A DNA stretch of 64,000 nt, taken from positions 1 to 64,000 of the forward strand of contig CAJJCA010000011.1 of the NCBI GenBank assembly GCA_905182575.1, in the 5' to 3' direction. The DNA is from an uncultured Flavobacteriaceae bacterium (GTDB lineage: Bacteria > Bacteroidota > Bacteroidia > Flavobacteriales > Flavobacteriaceae). The number at the start of each line of letters is the position of its first letter. Positions within the stretch are counted from its first letter, which is position 1. A model generated the notes under the pieces. That model was not told where the DNA came from. It worked only from the letters and a program-made list of their open reading frames with translations, and did not search any database. This document shows, one piece after another, positions 51,849 to 61,336 of this stretch. The position numbers and the translations under genes were made by a program.

Positions 51849-53473
51849 ACTTGTAAAACACCCATGTTGAATTTCTTTTTAATTGGAGCATGGTTTGCCG
51901 CCGCAATTCCAAGACTAATCCATTTACGAGTTTCTAAAGGATTGATTACTGCATCTGTCCATAGCCTTGCTGCCGCATAATAGGCATGCGTTTGTTTTTC
52001 ATATTTGGACTTAATTTTATCCAAAAGTTGCCTTTCTTTTTTAGGATCTATAATTTTTCCCTCTTTTTTAAGTTTAGACTTTTCAATCTGCAACAAGACC
52101 TGAGCCGCTTGCTCTCCACCCATAACTGCCATTTTTGAACCGGGCCACGAAATAATTAGCCTCGGATCATAGGCTTTGCCACACATGGCATAATTGCCCG
52201 CACCATTTGAATTTCCAACAATTACGGTAAACTTTGGAACCACCGAATTCGCGACAGCATTGACCATTTTCGCCCCATCTTTAACAATCCCTCCGTGTTC
52301 GGCCTTACTGCCAACCATAAATCCTGTTACATCTTGTAGGAAGACTAAAGGGATTTTTCTTTGATTACAATTGGCCACAAACCGTGTCGATTTATCCGCT
52401 GAATCACTATAGATGACCCCCCCGAACTGCAACTCTCCTTTTTTGTTTTTAACCATTTGCCTTTGATTGGCAATAATTCCAACTGCCCAGCCATCAATTC
52501 GCGCATAAGCTGTGATGATTGTTTTCCCATAATCCGCTTTATACTCATCAATGGATCCTTCGTCAACCAAGCGGTTGATGATCTCATAGGAATCATAAGG
52601 AAGGGTTTTGTTATTCGGCAATAATTCTAAAATTTCTTCAATTTTAGCCATTGGATTTTTAGGTTCAATTCTATTAAAACCAGCTTTTGGATCATCACCA
52701 ATTTTTTCAATTAATGCTCGAATTCGTGATAAAGCATCTCGGTCGTCTATTGCTTTATAATCGGTCACTCCGCTTATTTCAGAATGGGTTGTTGCTCCTC
52801 CCAAAGTTTCGTTGTCTATTTTTTCACCAATTGCCGCTTTGACCAAATAGCTGCCTGCTAAAAAAATACTGGCAGTTTTATCGACAATGATCGCTTCATC
52901 AGACATGATGGGTAAATAGGCACCCCCCGCAACGCAACTGCCCATGATGGCTGAGATCTGAACAATACCCTCGCTGCTCATCTGAGCATTATTTCTAAAG
53001 ATTCTTCCAAAATGTTCTTTGTCAGGAAAAATCTCATCTTGCATGGGAAGAAAAACACCCGCACTGTCAACGAGGTATATAATTGGAATTTTATTTTCCA
53101 TAGCAATTTCCTGTGCTCTGAGGTTTTTTTTGGCCGTTATTGGAAACCAAGCTCCTGCTTTTACCGAAGCATCATTGGCAACAACGACACAAAGTTTTTT
53201 TGAAACATAACCCATCATTACAATAACTCCTCCTGCAGGACATCCCCCTTCTTTTGCATACATTTCGTAACCTGCCATTGCACCTATTTCGATAGCAACA
53301 GTTGGGTCATCTAACAAAAAAGAAACCCGTTCTCTGGCGGTCATTTTACCCTGCTTCCTGATTTTTTCTAAACGGGCTTTTCCACCGCCTAATTTTATTG
53401 CAGCAATTCTTTGATTAAGCTCAGAGAGTAATAACTTGTTTTTATCTTTATTTTTTTCCAATTCTAAACTCAT
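51845..53473 (-). CDS. Acyl-CoA carboxylase carboxyltransferase (beta) subunit
   Basis: It is the carboxyltransferase half of a biotin-dependent acyl-CoA carboxylase; 542 residues, uninterrupted. N- and C-lobes both carry crotonase-like motifs: MTARERVSFLLDD, IIYLVDSAGVFLPMQDE, GSCVAGGAYLPIMSDE, then LVFLQDVTGFMVG and VGNSNGAGNYAMCGKAYDPR. The sequence style (with FGRIFRNNAQMSSEGI) is closest to methylcrotonyl-CoA carboxylase beta, implying leucine degradation, but propionyl- or geranyl-CoA forms are similar. The biotin-carrying alpha subunit is not in the window. Confidence 0.87.
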   Translation of the reverse strand: MSLELEKNKDKNKLLLSELNQRIAAIKLGGGKARLEKIRKQGKMTARERVSFLLDDPTVAIEIGAMAGYEMYAKEGGCPAGGVIVMMGYVSKKLCVVVANDASVKAGAWFPITAKKNLRAQEIAMENKIPIIYLVDSAGVFLPMQDEIFPDKEHFGRIFRNNAQMSSEGIVQISAIMGSCVAGGAYLPIMSDEAIIVDKTASIFLAGSYLVKAAIGEKIDNETLGGATTHSEISGVTDYKAIDDRDALSRIRALIEKIGDDPKAGFNRIEPKNPMAKIEEILELLPNNKTLPYDSYEIINRLVDEGSIDEYKADYGKTIITAYARIDGWAVGIIANQRQMVKNKKGELQFGGVIYSDSADKSTRFVANCNQRKIPLVFLQDVTGFMVGSKAEHGGIVKDGAKMVNAVANSVVPKFTVIVGNSNGAGNYAMCGKAYDPRLIISWPGSKMAVMGGEQAAQVLLQIEKSKLKKEGKIIDPKKERQLLDKIKSKYEKQTHAYYAAARLWTDAVINPLETRKWISLGIAAANHAPIKKKFNMGVLQV

Positions 53474-53680
53474 GTGAAGGAATCTGTTTTTTATTTACTA
53501 AAATAAGAATTCTTTAATGTTTTATAATAGCTAAACTAAGGACATTTTTTTTGATATCGTAATTAAAAAAATCGATATTTGTATGCCCAGTGATGGGATG
53601 CTTTATTCAAGGATATTTAGAGCTACATCAATTATTTTTTTATATAGCATGATACTATTTAACTCTATAAATCAATCAAA

Positions 53681-55375
53681 ATGGCAGACGATAATAAAGT
53701 GATTTTTTCTATGTCTGGAGTCACAAAGACTTACCAGTCATCAAATCAACCCGTTCTAAAAGGAATCTATTTGAGTTTCTTCTATGGTGCGAAAATCGGA
53801 ATCTTAGGTCTTAATGGTTCTGGAAAATCAACTTTGCTTAAAATCATCGCTGGATTAGATAAAAACTATCAAGGGGATGTTGTCTTCTCACCGGGCTACT
53901 CTGTTGGTTTTTTGGAACAAGAGCCACAGATGGATCCTAATAAAACAGTTTTGGAAATTGTTAAGGAAGGCGTTTCTGAAACAGTTGCTATTTTGGATGA
54001 ATACAACAATATAAATGATCAATTTGGTTTGCCTGAGGTTTATGAAGATGCAGATAAAATGCAAAAACTCATGGATCGACAGGCCAAGCTCCAAGATGAG
54101 ATTGACGCACGGAATGCATGGGAATTAGATACACAACTAGAAATTGCAATGGATGCTTTGCGAACTCCTGATGGTGATTCTAAAATTGAATTCTTGTCTG
54201 GTGGAGAAAAAAGACGTGTTGCATTGTGTAGGTTGTTGTTAAGAAAGCCAGACATCTTGCTTTTGGATGAACCAACCAACCACTTGGATGCAGAATCCGT
54301 TCACTGGTTAGAGCACCATTTGGCACAATACAAAGGAACTGTAATTGCAGTTACACACGACCGTTATTTCCTAGATAATGTTGCAGGTTGGATTTTAGAG
54401 TTGGATCGTGGGGAAGGTATTCCATGGAAAGGAAATTATTCTTCATGGTTAGATCAAAAATCAAAACGATTGGCACAGGAGCAAAAGCACGCTTCCAAAC
54501 GCCAGAAAACTCTAGAACGTGAATTGGAATGGGTAAGAATGGCTCCTAAAGGAAGACAGTCCAAACAGAAAGCGCGTTTGTCAAATTATGACAAGCTGAT
54601 GAGCCAAGATCAAAAGCAAGTCGATGAAAAATTAGAAATTTTTATTCCTAATGGTCCTCGTTTAGGAACCAATGTAATAGAAGCTTCTCATGTTGCGAAA
54701 TCATTTGGAGAAAAATTATTGTATGATGATTTGAATTTCACTTTACCTCAAGCTGGAATTGTGGGAGTTATTGGTGCTAACGGTGCTGGTAAATCTACTG
54801 TGTTTAGAATGATAATGGGAGAAGAAACTGTTGATGGTGGCAATTTTTCCGTTGGTGAGACAGTAAAACTGGCTTATGTGGATCAGTCGCATTCCAATAT
54901 TGACCCTGAAAAAAGTATTTGGCAGAACTTTAGTGACGAACAAGAGCTAATTATGTTGGGAGGTCAACAAATCAATTCTCGTGCTTTTTTAAGCCGTTTT
55001 AACTTTAGTGGAAGTGAGCAAAACAAAAAAGTATCAGCACTTTCTGGAGGGGAGCGAAATCGTTTGCATTTGGCCATGACACTCAAGGAAGAAGGGAATG
55101 TCCTTTTGTTAGATGAGCCCACCAATGATTTGGATGTGAATACGCTTCGTGCCTTGGAGGAGGGGCTAGAAAACTTTGCAGGTTGTGCAGTAGTAATTTC
55201 TCACGACCGTTGGTTTTTAGATCGTATCTGCACTCACATTCTTGCTTTTGAAGGAGATTCTCAAGTTTACTTTTTCGAGGGATCTTATTCTGACTATGAA
55301 GAAAATAAAAAGAAACGATTGGGTCAAGACTTAATGCCTAAAAGAATAAAATATAGAAAGCTATCTCGCAACTAG
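53681..55375 (+). CDS. ettA: ABC-F protein, energy-dependent translational throttle EttA
   Basis: A soluble tandem-ATPase ABC-F protein that binds the ribosomal E site and gates elongation by ATP/ADP ratio. Both ATP sites are complete: [30 protein letters not shown] and [17 protein letters not shown]; then [27 protein letters not shown] and [14 protein letters not shown]. The linker ([25 protein letters not shown]) is the EttA type. 564 residues with no membrane segments. It stands alone, preceded by a 207-base AT-rich gap. Confidence 0.93.
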   Translation: MADDNKVIFSMSGVTKTYQSSNQPVLKGIYLSFFYGAKIGILGLNGSGKSTLLKIIAGLDKNYQGDVVFSPGYSVGFLEQEPQMDPNKTVLEIVKEGVSETVAILDEYNNINDQFGLPEVYEDADKMQKLMDRQAKLQDEIDARNAWELDTQLEIAMDALRTPDGDSKIEFLSGGEKRRVALCRLLLRKPDILLLDEPTNHLDAESVHWLEHHLAQYKGTVIAVTHDRYFLDNVAGWILELDRGEGIPWKGNYSSWLDQKSKRLAQEQKHASKRQKTLERELEWVRMAPKGRQSKQKARLSNYDKLMSQDQKQVDEKLEIFIPNGPRLGTNVIEASHVAKSFGEKLLYDDLNFTLPQAGIVGVIGANGAGKSTVFRMIMGEETVDGGNFSVGETVKLAYVDQSHSNIDPEKSIWQNFSDEQELIMLGGQQINSRAFLSRFNFSGSEQNKKVSALSGGERNRLHLAMTLKEEGNVLLLDEPTNDLDVNTLRALEEGLENFAGCAVVISHDRWFLDRICTHILAFEGDSQVYFFEGSYSDYEENKKKRLGQDLMPKRIKYRKLSRN

Positions 55376-55473
55376 TCGAATCTCTTCCTAATTTAAAAGA
55401 AAAAACTTCTAGTGACAATTGTTATTCCTAATAGAATTCAACACAAAAAACCACCAGAGGATATTCATTAGAA

Positions 55474-56868
55474 TTACTTTTCGCCAATCATGTCTTCGGG
55501 TTTAACCCATTGATCAAATTCTTCAGAAGTAAGATACCCTAACGCCAAAGCTGAGGCTTTGAGGGTTGATCCTTCTGCATGCGCTTTGTTGGCTATTTCT
55601 GCGGCTTTATAGTATCCGATTTTAGTATTTAACGCGGTAACCAGCATCAAGGAGTTGTTGACCAATTCATCAATTCTATCTTGATTCGCTTCGATTCCTA
55701 TGACGCAGTTGTTAGTGAAACTTACACAGGCATCACCAATGAGTTGCGCAGATTGAATGATGTTAGCTGCCATAACCGGCTTAAAAACGTTCAATTCATA
55801 ATGCCCTTGCATTCCTCCAATACTAATGGCTACATCATTTCCCATAACTTGGGCACAAACCATGGTCATCGCTTCGCATTGTGTAGGATTTACTTTTCCT
55901 GGCATGATTGAGCTTCCAGGTTCATTGGCAGGAATAACTATTTCACCAATTCCAGATCTTGGTCCTGAGGAAAGTAATCGAATGTCATTTGCGATTTTAT
56001 TTAAAGAAACAGCCAATTGCTTTAAGGCCCCATGCGATTCAACAACTCCGTCATGTGCCGCCAAAGCTTCGAATTTATTTTCGGCGGTTATAAATGGAAG
56101 TTTAGTGAATTCTGCAATGTGTTTAGCAACATTTTCTGAATAGCCTTTTGGAGTGTTAATTCCAGTTCCTACTGCTGTTCCTCCCAAAGCCAACTCAGAT
56201 AAATGTTCGAGTGTATTTCTTAACGCTTTAACCCCATGATCCAATTGAGACACATAACCAGAAAATTCTTGACCTAGGGTTAGGGGAGTGGCGTCCATCA
56301 AATGAGTTCGACCAATTTTAACTACTTTACTAAAATCCTTTGACTTTTGATTTAAAGCATCTCTTAGCTTTTGAACCCCCGGTATAGTATTTTCTATGAT
56401 TTTTTTATAAGCAGCAATGTGCATTCCAGTAGGGAAAGTGTCATTCGAAGATTGTGACTTATTAACATCATCGTTTGGGGCAAGGGTTTTTTCTCCTTCT
56501 CCCAGCTTATTTCCAGCAAGCACATGTGCTCGATTTGCAATAACTTCGTTGACGTTCATGTTGCTTTGAGTTCCCGAACCTGTTTGCCAAATAACCAATG
56601 GAAATTGATCATTAAGTTTCCCTGCAATTATTTCATCACACACAAGGGCAATCAAATCTCTTTTTTCGATCGGGAGTATACCTGCTTCGTGATTGGTGAA
56701 AGCAGCGGCTTTTTTTAAATAGGCAAAACCATAAATAATTTCTAAAGGCATTGAAGCAGTTGCCCCAATCTTAAAATTAGCTCTTGATCTTTCCGTCTGT
56801 GCACCCCAATAGACGTCATGAGGTACCTTTACTTCCCCTAGTGTATCTTTCTCAATTCTATATTTCAT
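55474..56868 (-). CDS. fumC: Fumarate hydratase class II
   Basis: It is the iron-independent fumarase of the TCA cycle: fumarate plus water to malate. Signatures are the start [51 protein letters not shown] and the catalytic loop [15 protein letters not shown]. The track begins at TTG 56886; the ATG at 56868 ([11 protein letters not shown]) matches the family start, giving 464 residues. Uninterrupted and apparently monocistronic. Confidence 0.94.
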   Translation of the reverse strand: MKYRIEKDTLGEVKVPHDVYWGAQTERSRANFKIGATASMPLEIIYGFAYLKKAAAFTNHEAGILPIEKRDLIALVCDEIIAGKLNDQFPLVIWQTGSGTQSNMNVNEVIANRAHVLAGNKLGEGEKTLAPNDDVNKSQSSNDTFPTGMHIAAYKKIIENTIPGVQKLRDALNQKSKDFSKVVKIGRTHLMDATPLTLGQEFSGYVSQLDHGVKALRNTLEHLSELALGGTAVGTGINTPKGYSENVAKHIAEFTKLPFITAENKFEALAAHDGVVESHGALKQLAVSLNKIANDIRLLSSGPRSGIGEIVIPANEPGSSIMPGKVNPTQCEAMTMVCAQVMGNDVAISIGGMQGHYELNVFKPVMAANIIQSAQLIGDACVSFTNNCVIGIEANQDRIDELVNNSLMLVTALNTKIGYYKAAEIANKAHAEGSTLKASALALGYLTSEEFDQWVKPEDMIGEK

Positions 56869-56889
56869 TTCCTTGATTTTATGCAATTA

Positions 56890-56897
56890 CAAAAATA
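56890..56897 (-). promoter_or_regulatory. Candidate -7 element (TATTTTTG) of fumC
   Basis: On the minus strand it is a TAnnTTTG match 21 bases before the fumC ATG, the same distance as seen for lpd. The -33 position has no clear TTG. Confidence 0.3.
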
Positions 56898-56988
56898 GTT
56901 CCTTTTTAAATAAAAATGTTGAAATATTTTTCAAGATCTTAAACTTCTGAAAGATAATATATGTAATTTTACTTCAGATTATAACGAT

Positions 56989-57162
56989 ATGTTTGAATTT
57001 GATCAATATTTAGGTTTCCTTGCTTTCTTATCCATTTTAACCCTTGGTTTTTGGTTAATGATTTTTCTACTCACCTTTGTAATTCCTTACTGGTTGATTG
57101 GTGCGTTAAAAGAATTTCTTAAAGAAAGAAAAGAAAATAAGTCAAAAGAACTTTCTAACTAG
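56989..57162 (+). CDS. 57-residue single- or double-pass membrane protein
   Basis: This is below the ORF-track limit. The reading frame MFEFDQYLGFLAFLSILTLGFWLMIFLLTFVIPYW... is a long hydrophobic stretch of about 35 residues, then a charged tail (LKEFLKERKENKSKELSN) that would lie in the cytosol. The composition and the clean fit between fumC (divergent) and the TonB receptor (convergent, 4-base overlap of the stop codons) argue for a real gene. I do not know a function. Confidence 0.6.
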   Translation: MFEFDQYLGFLAFLSILTLGFWLMIFLLTFVIPYWLIGALKEFLKERKENKSKELSN

Positions 57163-59651
57163 AAAGCGACATCCCCTCCTTGTTCCCCACTTCCTTGATT
57201 CCCTTGGCGAGAACTTTTCTGTTCTTTTTTCTGGTTTAGACGGTAGGTAGCAGATAAAATGAAAGTCGGAGTTCCTCTTCTGTAAATTCCATAATTCCTA
57301 AAAGTATTGGTGGTAGTTACGGACTCTCTCATTCCTGTATTGAAAAGATCACTTACACGAAAAGAAATAGTTCCCTTATCCTTAAAGACATCTTTGCTTA
57401 AAGCCCCTGAGACATAGAGCATCGGCTCTGATCTTGATTGCGCAGTAATTCTAGGCCCTGAGTAATAGACTCTCATTTGCCAGTCAATGTCACCGGGTAA
57501 AGTGATTTTACTGTTAACTCTCGAAAACCAACTCAGGTTGGTGGCATCAAGACTTTCTCCTTTGTATTCCCCAATAGTCTCGGAATTATATAAATTAAAA
57601 TTAGCAAAGAACCTTGATTTCCTAGAAGGGGAGTAGCTCAAAGTAAACTCAACACCAGTTCTATTGTTTTCCGCAAGATTTATTGGATTCCTTATGATTA
57701 TTGGAACTTCTACAAGTGGATTGGTTGCATCATTCGGATTATTTGGATCTCCACTTATAACTGCAGTTTTTCCACTTTCTTCTCCTACAAAAGTAAACAC
57801 ACTTGTAGCTTTTTGTAAATACACAGAACCGTTTAAAGTAAATTTATCCCATCTTTTGAGATAGCCCAAATCTATTGTGTTTGAATAGCTCGGGTTCAGG
57901 TCTGCATTCCCTTGAAAAAAATTAGCGACACTGCTTCTTGAAGGAAAAGGATTTAAATATCTTCCTCTTGGTCTTGATATTCTTCGGCTGTACCCTAAAA
58001 TGATACTTTCAGTTTCCTTAAACTCGTAAGATAGATTTACTGTAGGAAAAAATTCTGTATAGTTTTTTTGATTGTAATCATTGGTACTCCTTTGATCAAC
58101 AGTGATTTTTGAGTCTTCCATTCTTAAACCAAATAGAAATGAAAAATCTTTCATCTTTTTTCCATATTGAGTGTACAATGCGTTTATATGTTCCTTGTAA
58201 ATCAATTCATTAGACAAGTCATTGTCTAAATTAAATTGATTGTTGTCAAAAAGATAAACATTATAGTCTGTTCCTTGATTTGAAAAACTTCCTCTGTATC
58301 CAAATTCAAATTGAGTCTCTTTATCAATTGGCAACACATAATCTGCTTGAAATAAAATCCTTTTTTCACTTTGATATTCAATGAGCTTTTCAAAACTCTT
58401 TTGACTAATCACCGGAATAAGCGAACTGTTTTCTATGTTTGCCGATTCATTCTCATCACTTTCTTCGTATTGAAATGTGGCTGTAATCTTTTGACCCTCT
58501 TCGTCTAATTCGGAATCGAAATTGATGTTAAATTGATGGGATTTGTCATCATCTTCTTCCAACTCAATTCTGTCGGATTGCGTGATGATTGACCTGTTCT
58601 GATCAAATTCTTTAATTTCATTTTTCGTATAATCATCCCCACCTTCAGTTCTGATAAAACCCCCTAAGATTAAAGATGTTTTTTCTTTTAAGTAAATTTC
58701 TACACCCAAACTTGAGAAAATACTATTATTTTCTCTTTCAGGCCGTCTTATTTCCTCTAGAAACGTACTCGGATCTGTTCCATTAAAATACTCATTATCA
58801 TTAAACACTTTCCCAATCGAAAGACTGTTGTTTGTCGAATTGGTTGTGAAAATATTAAATTTTTCTTTTCTTAAATTAACAGTAGCTGAACCCCCATATC
58901 TTCTGGGAAACCCACCGTTAATTGTGAAATTACCATTGAGACCAAGCAGTTCTTGTTTTTTCAAGATTATGTTAAGTATCCCTGCAGTTCCTTCGGCACC
59001 ATACCTTGCAGAAGGAGAGGTTATTACTTCAACCTTCTCAATAGACTCCGCAGGCAATTGTTGTAATCCTTGAGGTCCTGAAATCCCAACCAGTCCAGAA
59101 GGTTTTCCATTGATTAGTATCCTGACATTGTCATTGCCTCTTAGGGCAACGTTTCCTTCAACATCTACGGAAACCGACGGTACATTGTCCAAAACATCAG
59201 CAACGCTACCTCCTCTGACGGTTAGATCTTTTCCGACGTTGTATATTCTTTTGTCCAACCGAATTTCAACTTCAGTTTTTTCTGCCATCACTTCAACTCC
59301 TTCGAGCAAGTTTTCAGAAATCAGTAAACTGATCTGCCCAAAATCTTTGGAGGCTTTCAATTCAACTTTGGATAAGGTATAAGGCTCAAAACCAATGTAT
59401 TCTATTTTTATGTCATAAACTCCAGGAAAAATACTTAATGAAAATTTTCCATTCGCACCTGTAAGTCCTCCTTGCACCTGATTGGGTCTCTTATCACTCA
59501 ATAAGCTGATTGTGGTATATTCCAAAGGTTGTTGGGTTTCCTTGTCAATTACGATTCCATTAATAGTGATTTTGGAAGGAGTTTTACCTTGCTGTCCATA
59601 AGATTGAGAAATACAAACGAGTAGAAAGAGAATAGGAAATAGTTTTATCAT
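57159..59651 (-). CDS. TonB-dependent outer-membrane receptor with carboxypeptidase-regulatory-like N-domain
   Basis: An 830-residue outer-membrane protein. A signal peptide (MIKLFPILFLLVCISQSYGQ) precedes a CarboxypepD_reg-like domain (NGIVIDKETQQPLEYTTISL...), then a plug with SVADVLDNVPSVSVDVEGNVALRGNDNVRILINGKP split around it, and SARYGAEGTAGILNIILKK. The rest is a beta-barrel ending in GDVAF with aromatic terminus. It is the non-SusC type without SusD partner, commonly linked to metal, peptide or unknown ligands. Uninterrupted; no ligand can be inferred. Confidence 0.88.
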   Translation of the reverse strand: MIKLFPILFLLVCISQSYGQQGKTPSKITINGIVIDKETQQPLEYTTISLLSDKRPNQVQGGLTGANGKFSLSIFPGVYDIKIEYIGFEPYTLSKVELKASKDFGQISLLISENLLEGVEVMAEKTEVEIRLDKRIYNVGKDLTVRGGSVADVLDNVPSVSVDVEGNVALRGNDNVRILINGKPSGLVGISGPQGLQQLPAESIEKVEVITSPSARYGAEGTAGILNIILKKQELLGLNGNFTINGGFPRRYGGSATVNLRKEKFNIFTTNSTNNSLSIGKVFNDNEYFNGTDPSTFLEEIRRPERENNSIFSSLGVEIYLKEKTSLILGGFIRTEGGDDYTKNEIKEFDQNRSIITQSDRIELEEDDDKSHQFNINFDSELDEEGQKITATFQYEESDENESANIENSSLIPVISQKSFEKLIEYQSEKRILFQADYVLPIDKETQFEFGYRGSFSNQGTDYNVYLFDNNQFNLDNDLSNELIYKEHINALYTQYGKKMKDFSFLFGLRMEDSKITVDQRSTNDYNQKNYTEFFPTVNLSYEFKETESIILGYSRRISRPRGRYLNPFPSRSSVANFFQGNADLNPSYSNTIDLGYLKRWDKFTLNGSVYLQKATSVFTFVGEESGKTAVISGDPNNPNDATNPLVEVPIIIRNPINLAENNRTGVEFTLSYSPSRKSRFFANFNLYNSETIGEYKGESLDATNLSWFSRVNSKITLPGDIDWQMRVYYSGPRITAQSRSEPMLYVSGALSKDVFKDKGTISFRVSDLFNTGMRESVTTTNTFRNYGIYRRGTPTFILSATYRLNQKKEQKSSRQGNQGSGEQGGDVAF

Positions 59652-59694
59652 TTTAAGGCTGTTTGCTTAATAGACTAAGAATAAATATTAAGGT

Positions 59695-60040
59695 TTAATT
59701 AACTTTTAAAAATTCAACTAAATTTTCAAGAGGTCTAGCAATAACACCAGTGTCATTGGAAATAACGATTGGTCTTTCAATTAACTTTGGATATTTAACA
59801 AGGACTATTAAAAAAGCTGCCAAGGTTCTTGTTTTTAAATTCAGTTTTCCATAGTGTCTCATTTTTTCTTAAAACCTCAGAAGGTTTCTTCCCCACTTTC
59901 GTTAAGATATCAGATAGTTCTTTTTCGTTGAGATTATCTTCGAGGTATTTTCTAGTAAAATTGATATTATTCTCTTCATGCTTTTGAATAGCCTCTCTTG
60001 ACTTTCGACATCTCGGATTGTGGTAAATGGTGATTTCCAT
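59695..60040 (-). CDS. ArsC/Spx-family arsenate-reductase-like protein, frame interrupted once
   Basis: A thioredoxin-fold protein of about 114 residues: ITIYHNPRCRKSREAIQ contains the single redox cysteine of the ArsC/YffB group, followed by KKPSEVLRKNE. The track ORF ends at 59795; removing one A from the A6 run at 59811-59816 restores LIVLVKYPKLIERPIVISND and GVIARPLENLVEFL with a stop at 59695. Many flavobacteria carry this gene outside any ars operon, so true arsenate reduction is uncertain. Confidence 0.82.
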
Positions 60041-60053
60041 GATTGTATAAAAT

Positions 60054-60086
60054 TAAAAAACCCATCCTTCTTAGGGATGGGTTTTT
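60054..60086 (-). terminator. Intrinsic terminator of thrS-infC-rpmI-rplT
   Basis: CCCATCC pairs with GGATGGG around a 7-base loop. Read on the minus strand it is followed by TTTTTT and lies 17 bases after the rplT stop. It would also act weakly on the other strand because of TTTTT after the plus-strand stem. Confidence 0.8.
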
Positions 60087-60102
60087 AACGAGTATGTTGT
60101 TT

Positions 60103-60447
60103 TTATTTAATTTTGTCGACCACTGCTTTGAATGCGTCGGGGCTGTTTGCTGCCAAATCAGCAAGAACTTTTCTGTTCAGTTCAATGTTGTTGGCTTTTA
60201 CTTTACCCATGAATTGGCTGTAAGACATTCCATGAATCCTAGCTCCGGCATTGATACGTGTAATCCAAAGAGATCTAAAGTTTCGCTTTTTGGTTTTACG
60301 GTCACGGTAGGCATAAAGCATTGCTTTTTCTACTGCGTTTTTTGCTACAGTCCAAACGTTCTTTCTTCTACCGAAGAACCCTTTGGCTTGTTTAAATATT
60401 TTTTTTCTACGTGCTCTTGAAGCAACTGAGTTTACTGATCTTGGCAT
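60103..60447 (-). CDS. rplT: 50S ribosomal protein L20
   Basis: An early-assembly large-subunit protein that binds 23S rRNA. The 114-residue sequence starts [36 protein letters not shown] with the basic N-terminal helix, and has [21 protein letters not shown], the family core. Uninterrupted. It is the last gene of the conserved thrS-infC-rpmI-rplT order; in many bacteria L20 also represses this operon. Confidence 0.97.
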   Translation of the reverse strand: MPRSVNSVASRARRKKIFKQAKGFFGRRKNVWTVAKNAVEKAMLYAYRDRKTKKRNFRSLWITRINAGARIHGMSYSQFMGKVKANNIELNRKVLADLAANSPDAFKAVVDKIK

Positions 60448-60537
60448 TTGTTTTTGTTTTTTTGATATTGGCGGTTAATTAAAACACTTTATGAGCCGAA
60501 TATCAGGGTTATAAATTAATCTTGAACCGGTTTTAAA

Positions 60538-60736
60538 TTACTTTAATCTTAGTTGTGTTTTGATATTACTAAGATCGCTATCACTAACCAAAGCCAGAAT
60601 GTGTAAGTTTTAACTTGCGTTTCTTTGATTTTTTGGTCAAAATGTGACTTTTAAAAGCGTGCTTTCTTTTAATTTTACCAGTACCAGTAAGCTTAAATCG
60701 CTTTTTGGCACTAGACTTTGTTTTCATTTTAGGCAT
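60538..60736 (-). CDS. rpmI: 50S ribosomal protein L35, frame interrupted once (absent from ORF track)
   Basis: The minus strand from ATG 60736 reads [20 protein letters not shown] then [22 protein letters not shown], the L35 consensus. The frame would stop after THSGFG; removing one A of the AAA at 60589-60593 gives [21 protein letters not shown] with a stop at 60538 and exactly 65 residues, the normal L35 length. The break hides the gene from the ORF track. It sits between infC and rplT as expected. Confidence 0.93.
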
Positions 60737-60765
60737 TTTTGCTTTTTATTTGATTTATACTCGTG

Positions 60766-61320
60766 TTACTTCTTTTTTGGTGCGATAAACATAATCATTC
60801 GTTTTCCTTCAAGCTGAGGCATTTGTTCAACTTTCCCTAATTCTTCGAGATCTTGAGCCAATCGGAGTAATAAAATTTGTCCTTGCTCTTTAAAAACGAT
60901 TGATCGTCCTTTAAAAAACACAAAAGCTTTAAGTTTTGCGCCTTCGCTTAAGAATTTTTCCGCGTGCTTCTTTTTAAATTCATAATCATGTTCATCAGTT
61001 TGAGGTCCAAAACGGATCTCCTTGATGATCACCTTAGTGGCTTTAGACTTCATTGATTTCTCACGCTTCTTTTGCTCATAGAGAAATTTTTTGTAGTCCA
61101 ATATTTTACAAACTGGAGGAGAAGCTTTTGGAGATATCTCCGCTAAGTCTAATTCTAGTTCTTCAGCTAAAGCTAGTGCTTTAGGTAGTTGATAAACCCC
61201 AATCTCAACATTATCTCCTACCAAGCGTATTTCTTGTGCAGTAATTTTTTCATTGATTCGGTGGGGATTTTCTTTAAAAATCCTCGCTGGTTTATTTGAT
61301 CTTCTTCTACGTATTGCTAT
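60766..61320 (-). CDS. infC: Translation initiation factor IF-3, no standard start codon in frame
   Basis: IF-3 checks the start codon and keeps 30S free. Family sequence runs from [25 protein letters not shown] through [32 protein letters not shown] to [20 protein letters not shown]. The track's start (61224) is an internal TTG, because the preceding conserved codons are open and coding. No ATG, GTG or TTG precedes them in frame: the likely start is ATA at 61320 (IAIRRRR...), with an in-frame TAA at 61333-61335. Alternatively, one extra C at 61323-61324 hides an ATG at 61330 (MAGIAIRRRR). Escherichia coli infC starts with AUU and is autoregulated through it. Confidence 0.92.
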   Translation of the reverse strand: MAIRRRRSNKPARIFKENPHRINEKITAQEIRLVGDNVEIGVYQLPKALALAEELELDLAEISPKASPPVCKILDYKKFLYEQKKREKSMKSKATKVIIKEIRFGPQTDEHDYEFKKKHAEKFLSEGAKLKAFVFFKGRSIVFKEQGQILLLRLAQDLEELGKVEQMPQLEGKRMIMFIAPKKK

Positions 61321-61336
61321 GGCCTGCCATTTTTAA

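Noticed and set aside
57159-59651. SusC-type receptor belonging with the glycosidases
   Set aside because: No SusD neighbour, distant from the GH genes, and the plug/barrel resembles non-SusC OMP-type receptors.
61225-61320. Short IF-3 starting at the TTG at 61224
   Set aside because: The preceding 32 codons are open and match the conserved IF-3 N-terminus, so the short start would truncate the protein.
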